A stretch of DNA of 64,000 nt from Bacillus cereus ATCC 14579. Lineage in GTDB: Bacteria; Bacillota; Bacilli; Bacillales; Bacillaceae_G. Position 1 is the first letter of the stretch. Each line of letters starts with the position of its first letter. Made by a program: the position numbers and the translations under genes. Under the pieces are notes generated by a model, which was given only the letters and a program-made list of their open reading frames with translations, was not told where the DNA came from and did no database searches. The stretch lies in assembly GCF_000007825.1 (NCBI RefSeq), contig NC_004722.1, forward strand, positions 2,458,501-2,522,500, read 5' to 3'. Below are positions 7,220 through 14,138 of the stretch, piece by piece.

Positions 7220-8236
7220 TTAATTGAAATCCTCGGATTTTTTCTGACGTATATGTAAAAACATTAAGGTGGTAATGATTAAAAAAATCATTATAGTTTG
7301 TATAATTAAATTTTTAAACTGAAGCAATATTGTCCAAGATGTAAGGGCGTCTTTAAAAGCTTGGAGTGCAGAGTACGAGGAAGGATCAAAACCATACTGG
7401 AGCAACTTTTTTGTTTCAATAAATGAAATGTTTTCTTCATCTGCATCTAATATTACTGAAATTAGTCTAGTATCTCCAAGTTTTGCTGTACTGACAAAAC
7501 TATAATTACCGTTAGTTGAAAAACTAGTTTGTAAGCCATCAACACCTTGAAGTTTAATGTTTTCATTAAGGGAATATATCATTTTATTCGTATTGAAAAC
7601 CTGGGAATCTTTGAAGGTAAATTGGTAAGAGGTTAGTTTCGTAATATTCAATACATCTGGAAAATCTTTTACTAATCGTGCTGCTAGTTTAGCTGCGTCT
7701 ATCGCTGTTGTAGTTGATTGTTTATTTGTATTATTATTAATTCCAGTAGAGTTTAGAAATGGAGATGGTTGTAATAACTTTAGTTCTTTTGCTTTTTTAT
7801 TCATTAATACTGTAAAGTTATCTTCATTTCCAGCAATGTGTTCTGCTAGAGCGAGTGCAGAACGATTATTCCCTGCCAGTAGCAATGCATGAAGTAAATC
7901 ACGAACCGTTGTTTTATCATTCGATGTTACTTGTATAGGGCTTGTTTCTACTCGGAAAACTTCGTTACTTATTTGTACGAAGTCATCTAACTGTATCTTT
8001 TTATCATTTAGTTGCTCCAATACGATATATTCTGTCATTAATTTAGATAAAGCAGCTGATTGTACTGGGGTTTCTTCATTTTTTTTATAAACAATTTCAC
8101 CTGAATTAGCATTTATTAAAATAGCTGATTTAGCTTGAATAATCGGACCATTTACATAAAGATAAAAATATAAAACGATAAGAGCAGTAATAAAAAAAGA
8201 TAATAATAAAATAGCAAATTTCTTTAAGAATTGCAT
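7220..8236 (-). CDS. S11-family D,D-carboxypeptidase homologue lacking all three catalytic motifs
   Basis: 338 residues, with an N-terminal membrane anchor (residues ~7-29) and a C-terminal transmembrane helix (~312-330). The fold signature of DacA-type penicillin-binding carboxypeptidases is clear (AKSAILINANSGEIVYKKN, ALALAEHIAGN, GVDGLQT). In active enzymes the motifs are SxxK, SxN and KTG. Here they are A62-L-S-K65, A121-G-N123 and Q236-T-S238: both serines became alanine and the KTG lysine glutamine. It cannot act as an acyl-serine peptidase and may instead bind peptidoglycan or act as a sensor or scaffold. It follows a two-component system but has its own transcription start, because a terminator separates them. 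Confidence 0.85.
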   Translation of the reverse strand: MQFLKKFAILLLSFFITALIVLYFYLYVNGPIIQAKSAILINANSGEIVYKKNEETPVQSAALSKLMTEYIVLEQLNDKKIQLDDFVQISNEVFRVETSPIQVTSNDKTTVRDLLHALLLAGNNRSALALAEHIAGNEDNFTVLMNKKAKELKLLQPSPFLNSTGINNNTNKQSTTTAIDAAKLAARLVKDFPDVLNITKLTSYQFTFKDSQVFNTNKMIYSLNENIKLQGVDGLQTSFSTNGNYSFVSTAKLGDTRLISVILDADEENISFIETKKLLQYGFDPSSYSALQAFKDALTSWTILLQFKNLIIQTIMIFLIITTLMFLHIRQKKSEDFN

Positions 8237-8360
8237 AAGCGATCCTCCTATTATGACATCAATAATAGTATTGTAAAAAGGAATGCTTAATTAGGAAGAA
8301 AGAAAAGGTAAAGAATTTCTAAAGAATTATAAAGGATTATTAAATTTAGGGTAATTATGG

Positions 8361-8401
8361 AAAAAGTTCAATTTCTTATATGGTAAGAAATTGAACTTTT
8401 T
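8361..8401 (-). terminator. Terminator after the sensor kinase gene
   Basis: AAAAAGTTCAATTTCTTA / TAAGAAATTGAACTTTTT, an 18-bp perfect stem with a 5-base loop. Confidence 0.9.
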
Positions 8402-8411
8402 ATTTGTAATA

Positions 8412-9569
8412 TTAACATTTGTATGGGAGTAGTTTTACAGTGAATGTTGTTTTTTCGTCATCACTATATACTTCAATTGTTCCTTTATGCAATTCGACTA
8501 TACTTTTTGCAATTGCTAATCCAAGTCCAGATCCACCAGTGTTTGTAGAGCGAGATTTCTCAACGCGATAAAAACGTTCAAAAATATGAGGTAAATCCGT
8601 ACTAGGAATAGGTTGTCCGTAATTTGTTATATCAATTGTAATCATATTATTACTTTCATAAGCAGTAAGGTCAATATAGCGACCTTCGCTTCCATAAGCG
8701 ATAGCGTTTATAATAAGATTTTCAAACACACGCACTAATTTGTCACCATCAGCTAATACCATGAGCTTTTGAGACGGGAAAGAAGGCCGACATTCTATAT
8801 TAGCTTCTTGAACCTGTATGCGGAATTGAACAGTTAATTGTCCAAGTAACTCTACAATATCAATAGGAACAGAATACAAGCTTAATTCTTTATTTTGAAC
8901 ACGTGTATATTCGAACAAGTCATTCATTAATGCATTAAGACGAGTTACTTTATCGTAAATGACTTGAATATAGTATCGCAATTCCACTTCATCTCTATAA
9001 TTATCATGATGGATTAAATTTACGTATCCAACTATAGAAGTAAGGGGAGTGCGTAAGTCATGTGATACATTTGTAATAAGTTCACTTTTTGCTTGTTCCG
9101 CTTGTCTTTCTTCATCAATTGAGACTTTTAATTGTTCAACAATTTCATTGACCCCGATTGCTAATTCTTCTAGATAATTATGATTTACAATAGAAACTTT
9201 ATGATTGAAGTTTCCATTTGCAATATAACGAATTTCTTCTATCATTTTTTTTATACAAGTTTCATAATAAAGTTTTTTCTCGTGACGATAAAAAATGTAA
9301 AGATAGGATGAAAAAATAGAAAATAAAAACAAATAAGATACAATCATCATCCATAAAGACTCTTTAATCCCTTTATACTTTTCATAACCAAAAATTCGAA
9401 TGAATTCTTTACCGAGTTCGGTTAGAGTAAGTGAACTTTCAATTACACTCGTAACGAGGCGATAAATAATTAGTTCAGTAATAGGAGTGAGTGTGATAGC
9501 TAATAAAAGCCAAAAAATAAGTTTCCATTTAGGAATATCTTTTAATATATCAAATGCTTCATTTCTCAA
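8412..9569 (-). CDS. Membrane sensor histidine kinase (VanS/PhoR-like)
   Basis: About 385 residues. Two transmembrane helices near the N-terminus flank a short outer loop, followed by a HAMP-like linker, a HisKA dimerisation domain with the phosphorylated His in VSHDLRTPLTSIVGY, and an HATPase_c domain with N box (ENLIINAIAYG) and G box (GGSGLGLAIAKSIVE). The TTG at 9569 is chosen because it overlaps the regulator's stop by 11 bases and GGGGAG precedes it; an in-frame ATG at 9614 would overlap by 56 bases without a site. It is co-transcribed with the regulator and phosphorylates it. The stimulus is probably cell-envelope related, judging from the neighbouring carboxypeptidase homologue. Confidence 0.88.
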   Translation of the reverse strand: MRNEAFDILKDIPKWKLIFWLLLAITLTPITELIIYRLVTSVIESSLTLTELGKEFIRIFGYEKYKGIKESLWMMIVSYLFLFSIFSSYLYIFYRHEKKLYYETCIKKMIEEIRYIANGNFNHKVSIVNHNYLEELAIGVNEIVEQLKVSIDEERQAEQAKSELITNVSHDLRTPLTSIVGYVNLIHHDNYRDEVELRYYIQVIYDKVTRLNALMNDLFEYTRVQNKELSLYSVPIDIVELLGQLTVQFRIQVQEANIECRPSFPSQKLMVLADGDKLVRVFENLIINAIAYGSEGRYIDLTAYESNNMITIDITNYGQPIPSTDLPHIFERFYRVEKSRSTNTGGSGLGLAIAKSIVELHKGTIEVYSDDEKTTFTVKLLPYKC

Positions 9570-10254
9570 TTTTATAGCCAACTCCCCAAACAGTATGAAT
9601 AAATTTTTCTCCATTTATTACTGTTTCAAGTTTATCTCGTAAGTTGCTAATATGGACCATTACCGTCTTATTTGAACCATAACCATCTTCATTCCAAACG
9701 CGTTCGAAAATTTCTTCTGAACTAAATACTCTTCCTGTATTACTCGCAAGTAAATATAAAATATCGAATTCAATAGAGGTTAGTTTAATGTACTCTCCAT
9801 TTACTTTAACTGTATGATTATGTTTGTGTATTTCAACAGAGCGAATACGAATAATACCATCTTCATTCTTTTGCGAAGTAGCATTTTGGAAAGAGGATCT
9901 TCGTAATAAAGCTTTCACTCTAGCTACTAATTCTAATGGATTGAATGGTTTGATCATATAATCATCAGCACCTGTCATAAGGCCTAATATTTTATCCATA
10001 TCTTCTGCTTTTGCACTAAGCATTAGAATTGGTACAGTATTATTTTCACGCACTTCCTGACAAACTTCTAATCCGTTTCGTTTTGGCATCATAATATCCA
10101 AAATCATAAGGTCAACTTCATATGTAGAAACCTTTTGCAATGCTTCATCGCCATCATAAGCTTTATAAATGTTATAGCCTTCATTTCGCAAATAAACAGC
10201 AAGTAATTCAACAATTTCTTTATCATCATCAATAATTAATATATTTTTATTCAT
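9559..10254 (-). CDS. OmpR/PhoB-family response regulator (VanR-like)
   Basis: 231 residues: receiver domain (acidic pair in LIIDDD, phosphoacceptor Asp in DLMILDIMMPKRNG, Thr/Ser in MLSAKA, Lys in MIKPF) and a C-terminal winged-helix DNA-binding domain ending HTVWGVGYKIEK. The start at 10254 follows GGAAAGGAAC. First gene of a two-gene operon with the kinase. It is phosphorylated on Asp by the partner kinase and binds direct repeats near target promoters. The likely nearby target is the carboxypeptidase homologue downstream, by proximity only. Confidence 0.92.
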   Translation of the reverse strand: MNKNILIIDDDKEIVELLAVYLRNEGYNIYKAYDGDEALQKVSTYEVDLMILDIMMPKRNGLEVCQEVRENNTVPILMLSAKAEDMDKILGLMTGADDYMIKPFNPLELVARVKALLRRSSFQNATSQKNEDGIIRIRSVEIHKHNHTVKVNGEYIKLTSIEFDILYLLASNTGRVFSSEEIFERVWNEDGYGSNKTVMVHISNLRDKLETVINGEKFIHTVWGVGYKIEK

Positions 10255-10446
10255 TGTGTAGTTCCTTTCCTTACAAATCATCAACATTACTATAATATCA
10301 AACATTTATGTACTTGTAGCGATGATTCTGTATAAAATTTCATGTAACGTATTAAAAAGGAGTAAAAAGATTAATAACGAATATAAAATAACAAGGATAT
10401 TTAGATTCTACATTATAATGAAAGTTAGTTATAAGGGGGATTTTCT

Positions 10447-11055
10447 ATGTTATGTAATGATATATATTCATTTACTCCAACTGGAAAAATAGACAATGAT
10501 ATTAAAGCTTTTCTACTAAAATATAATAAAGAGTTTACATATAAACATTCAATTCGTGTGGCAAATGAGGCAAAAAAGATTGCAGAAAAGTTTCACGTAG
10601 ATAAAGAAAAAGCAGCAATTGCAGGATATTTACATGATATTAGTGGCATTTTTCCAAACGAGGAGCGGATTGCAGTTGCTGAAGAATTTGGTGTAGCAAT
10701 AGTGGAAGCGGAAAGAAAGTTTCCTATGATTATTCATCAAAAATTATCGAGGGTAATCGCAAAAGAAATATTTAAAATCGAAGATGAAGAGATTTTAAAT
10801 GCAATTTGTTGCCATACAACGTTGCGTAAACATGCAACGAAGATGGATTTAGTATTATTTGTTGCAGATAAAATAGAATGGGATCAAAAAGGGACACCAC
10901 CATATTTAATAGAAATAAAAAAAGAATTGGGAAAATCTTTGGAAAAAGCAGCTTTTGTATATATTTCATATTTGTGGGAAAGGAAAGATACATTGAAAGT
11001 TATACATCCGTGGCTAGAAGAAGCATATTGGGATTTAAAAAGAATTGTACAGTAG
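10447..11055 (+). CDS. HD-domain phosphohydrolase (YqeK-like)
   Basis: 202 residues. The metal-binding HD pattern runs KHSIRVANEA...AGYLHDISG...IHQKLSR...CHTTLR...VLFVADKIEWD, as in YqeK diadenosine tetraphosphatases (Ap4A to two ADP). The N-terminal nucleotidyltransferase partner (NadD) of the usual locus is not next to it, so this is likely a second YqeK-like paralogue. Start at 10447 after ATAAGGGGA. A broken DUF3885 gene follows 13 bases downstream. Confidence 0.8.
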   Translation: MLCNDIYSFTPTGKIDNDIKAFLLKYNKEFTYKHSIRVANEAKKIAEKFHVDKEKAAIAGYLHDISGIFPNEERIAVAEEFGVAIVEAERKFPMIIHQKLSRVIAKEIFKIEDEEILNAICCHTTLRKHATKMDLVLFVADKIEWDQKGTPPYLIEIKKELGKSLEKAAFVYISYLWERKDTLKVIHPWLEEAYWDLKRIVQ

Positions 11056-11068
11056 AAAGGACAAGGAA

Positions 11069-11773
11069 ATGCAATTAAAAGAATATATGAATCAAACATT
11101 TCCAGGAGTTACATTAGGACCCTACTTATATTCTCAGTGGGAAAATCATTTACATTTTGATTTCGGAAAAGATAAATATCAAATTGTAGAAGGAACCGAC
11201 GATTTAAATATGGAATACTTTTCTCAACTTTGAAGACATATTTTCAAAAGAAGATGTAGTGTTTGTAGTGACAAATGTTTATAGATTTAAAAAGGAAAAC
11301 ATAAAAACTTCACAGAAAATAAATATATACAATAAATATATTAAGAAAAGAGATTTAAGATTTCATATAAGATAAGAAACGTTACCGTTTTTATTTGAAG
11401 ATGAAGAAGCAGATTTATCCCGCTATTTGCCGGGCAGTAAGACCCCCCCATTGATTAAAGTTTCACTTTATATTGTACATATCAATTTTCTTTTAAATGT
11501 CTTGCGGAAGATATTAAATATGAACCGCTGATACAAGCTGCTAATCATGAGGATTTTTCTGATCTGTATCTTCGATTTGGACGAAAAAAAGAAATCTCTT
11601 ATCCAGATGTATTTCTCATAAATGCAAAGAAAGATATTGTGATGTTTATGTATGATGATAGAGGATGTGAAGTAATTGCGAAGAATAAAGAAATAATACG
11701 AGATTCATATAAGAAATACAAAGAATGGATTCCAGATTATGAACGAGAAAGTATAGATAACTTATTTAAATGA
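11069..11773 (+). pseudogene. Broken DUF3885-type gene, interrupted by a small bcr1 derivative
   Basis: The ATG at 11069, preceded by AGAAAGGA, starts MQLKEYMNQTFPGVTLGPYL, the N-terminus of a DUF3885-like protein. The first frame ends at 11231. The continuation FEDIFSKEDVVFVVTNVYRF lies in another frame, has an in-frame TAA at the HIR-ETLPFLFEDEEADLS position, then hits the repeat at 11414-11471. Coding sequence resumes after it (DVFLINAKKDIVMFMYDDRG ... ESIDNLFK) up to the TGA at 11771. So at least one frameshift, one stop and one repeat insertion. No product is expected. Confidence 0.75.
11414..11471 (+). repeat. Internally deleted bcr1 repeat with TTTAT flanks
   Basis: TTTAT at 11414-11418 and 11467-11471 flank a ~48-bp core joining the bcr1 5' part (GCCGGGCAGTAA) directly to the 3' part (CATTGATTAAAGTTTCAC). 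TTTAT is the flanking duplication known for bcr1. The copy lies inside a former coding sequence. Confidence 0.75.
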
Positions 11774-11796
11774 CAATAGGGGAAGTGAAGCGTGTA

Positions 11797-12507
11797 ATGA
11801 AACGTATTGCAATTGTATCTGCATGGGAACCAGAACTGACGTATTTGCATCAACATTATCCGAGTGAACGTGTTGAAAAAAGAGCAGCTTGGGAATTTCA
11901 TTTTCATACTATTAATGAGCTGGAAATTATATCAGTTGTTACTGGTGTCGGTAAAGTAAGCTGCGCTAGTTGTGTACAATTGTTAATTAGTGAGTTTCAG
12001 CCAGATGAGTTGTTTATGACAGGAATATGCGGAAGTTTATCAAACAAGGTGAAAAACGGTCATATTGTAGTGGCACTAAACGCAATACAACACGATGTTA
12101 CTGCAGCTGGCTCAGGGGAAGATGTTTTTAATTTATATAACGGTAGAACAGCACCTATTGAAACAACAAAATCACTTGTAAGAAGAATAAAAAAAATACG
12201 ATCATATGATCCAATACATTTCGGTACATTTTTATCCGGAGATCAACGTATTCGTAGTTCAGAAATGAGATATTTACTCCATACCGTATATGGAGCATTG
12301 GCAGTTGATCAAGAAGTAGCAGCTTTCGCCTATGTGTGTCAAATAAATAAAAAACCATTTCTCTGTTTAAAAGCTGCTTCAGATCAAGCAAATGATAAAA
12401 CGAAAGAAGAACAAAAAATCTTTAAAATGCTAGCATGCGAAAGAGCATGTGAGCATTTAATTGCCTTTTTACGTGTTTATGAGATTAATGTAGTAAATAA
12501 TAGATAG
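11797..12507 (+). CDS. MTA/SAH nucleosidase-like phosphorylase (Pfs family)
   Basis: 236 residues of the PNP/UDP phosphorylase superfamily; Pfs enzymes cleave methylthioadenosine or S-adenosylhomocysteine to adenine plus the thio-ribose. Catalytic positions are recognisable: first Glu in SAWEPELTYL, substrate-binding Glu in VDQEVAAFAYVC (usually MEA) and Asp in AASDQAND. VVTGVGKV and FMTGICGSL supply the glycine loops. ATG at 11797 chosen with AGGGGAAG about 10 bases upstream. Weaker conservation (DQE for DME) suggests a diverged paralogue rather than the housekeeping mtnN. Confidence 0.75.
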   Translation: MKRIAIVSAWEPELTYLHQHYPSERVEKRAAWEFHFHTINELEIISVVTGVGKVSCASCVQLLISEFQPDELFMTGICGSLSNKVKNGHIVVALNAIQHDVTAAGSGEDVFNLYNGRTAPIETTKSLVRRIKKIRSYDPIHFGTFLSGDQRIRSSEMRYLLHTVYGALAVDQEVAAFAYVCQINKKPFLCLKAASDQANDKTKEEQKIFKMLACERACEHLIAFLRVYEINVVNNR

Positions 12508-12549
12508 TTAGAGGGTTTTAACATAAGTAATTGGAGGCATAATTATATT

Positions 12550-13398
12550 ATGATTCAATATAAAAGGTGTAGTGATGTAAATATTGATTTAGTATATGAA
12601 GCTTTTAAAGTTGGATTTTCAGATTACATTATTAAAATGGAAGTTTCAAAAGGGGATTTTATACAACGTTTTTTGGGACCAGAAGGTAATTTGCTAGAAC
12701 ATTCTTTTCTTGCTTTAGAAGAAGGCAAACCTGCTGGCGTAATACTAGGTGGTATAAAGGATTATGAAAGTATTAAGACTATGCGCTGTGGAACATTAGC
12801 GGTTCATCCTAATTACCGCGGTATTGGTGTGAGTCAAAAATTATTTGAACTGCATAAAGAAGAGGCGATTCAACATGGATGTAAGCAACTTTTTCTCGAA
12901 GTCATTGTAGGAAATGACCGAGCGATTCATTTTTATAATAAGTTGGGCTATGAAAAAGTGTACGATCTTTCTTATTATAATTTAAATGATTTGACTAAAA
13001 TAATGAATAAAGATTGTAAGGATATTGAAGTAAAACAATTAGAATTTCCAACTTTTAAAGATGAAATTCAGAAATGGTTAAACTTCCATATAAATTGGCA
13101 AAATGATATTGATTATATCAAAAAAACAAATAATGTATTTTATGGTGCATATGTCGATAATGACTTAAAAGGCTCTCTATGTGTAAATAAACAAGGTAAA
13201 ATTAGTTTTATTTTCGTAGACAAAGATTATAGAAATATTGGTGTTGGGATGAAATTATTACAAGTAGCAAGAGAAGAATTAAATTTATCAAGTTTATCAA
13301 TTGGGTTTCCTAACAATAATTTACTGGAAGGTTTTCTTAAGAAATGTGGATTTGAAAAGAATTCTTTAGCGCAATATGAAATGTATTTATTACTCTAA
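12550..13398 (+). CDS. Tandem-domain GNAT acetyltransferase
   Basis: 282 residues with two GNAT folds. The first (residues ~1-145) has a full acetyl-CoA loop (LAVHPNYRGIGVSQKLFELH) and the FYNKLGYEKVYDLSYYNL C-terminal strand. The second (~155-282) has a matching loop (IFVDKDYRNIGVGMKLLQVA) and the FLKKCGFEKN end. Both loops keep the R/Q-x-x-G-x-G/A pattern, so both may bind acetyl-CoA. Substrate unknown. Single gene with a terminator just downstream. Confidence 0.85.
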   Translation: MIQYKRCSDVNIDLVYEAFKVGFSDYIIKMEVSKGDFIQRFLGPEGNLLEHSFLALEEGKPAGVILGGIKDYESIKTMRCGTLAVHPNYRGIGVSQKLFELHKEEAIQHGCKQLFLEVIVGNDRAIHFYNKLGYEKVYDLSYYNLNDLTKIMNKDCKDIEVKQLEFPTFKDEIQKWLNFHINWQNDIDYIKKTNNVFYGAYVDNDLKGSLCVNKQGKISFIFVDKDYRNIGVGMKLLQVAREELNLSSLSIGFPNNNLLEGFLKKCGFEKNSLAQYEMYLLL

Positions 13399-13428
13399 GA
13401 GCGGAAAGATTTATTCTTTTCGCTTTTT
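13397..13428 (+). terminator. Terminator after the tandem GNAT gene
   Basis: AGCG-AAAGA / TCTTT-CGCT stem with one bulge per arm, followed by TTTTT; begins at the stop codon. Confidence 0.7.
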
Positions 13429-13589
13429 ATTTTGCTGTTATGTTGGTAAATGCTCCGCAACTATAATTTATAATGAGAGGGATTTTGTTTATCCTTAAGT
13501 TATTTTTTAAATTGTCAATTTCATGCTAATAATTTTCTTTGTATAATATTCTAATTTTATGTAGAATAGATACGATGGGAGGGGATGAA

Positions 13590-13964
13590 ATGAATAATGG
13601 ATTAAAGTTTAAGATTTTTGAATTGCATTGTCTCGTTCAAAAGACTTATTCTGATATTAAAATAGCGTGTGATATTGCTATTTATCAAGAAAACACTTCT
13701 AAATATTTAATTTCATTAGGATTTTTAAATAAATCATATATGACTTATATAGAAGCAAAAAGATTCTATCGCGAAAATGAAGAGCTTGTAAGTGTAGAAT
13801 TTGATAATTTCTTTGATATGTATGATAAATTAGAAAACGAATTAAAACAAGTTATTTCAACTGAAGATAAAAATCCTTCATTGTTACATAGCAGACTTGA
13901 TCAGTTTCAGCAGAAAGTTGAAAATATAAATGACTTAATAAAAGTATTGCAAAATGCTCGTTAA
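13590..13964 (+). CDS. Small helical hypothetical protein
   Basis: 124 residues, starting at the ATG 13590 after GGAGGGGATG (an in-frame upstream start at 13539 has no site). Almost entirely helical and acidic, with heptad-like stretches (FFDMYDKLENELKQVIS, FQQKVENINDLIKVLQ). No Cys, signal or membrane segment. No family recognised. Single gene with its own terminator. Confidence 0.65.
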   Translation: MNNGLKFKIFELHCLVQKTYSDIKIACDIAIYQENTSKYLISLGFLNKSYMTYIEAKRFYRENEELVSVEFDNFFDMYDKLENELKQVISTEDKNPSLLHSRLDQFQQKVENINDLIKVLQNAR

Positions 13965-14028
13965 TGAATGCTTTTTTCTGTTCGTATAGAAATTATGTAT
14001 TAAAAACATTTTAGGGATATTACATATT

Positions 14029-14067
14029 GAAGAGGTGGCTTTTGTAGATTACAAAAGTCATCTTTTT
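14029..14067 (+). terminator. Terminator after the 13590 gene
   Basis: AAGAGGTGGCTTTTGTA / TACAAAAGTCATCTTTT stem with three G-T wobbles, 3-base loop and T run. Confidence 0.75.
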
Positions 14068-14138
14068 ATGTTAGGAATAAATTATATACATTTTAGCAGT
14101 TTCATATAAATAATAGAAATTTATACGAGGTAAATATC

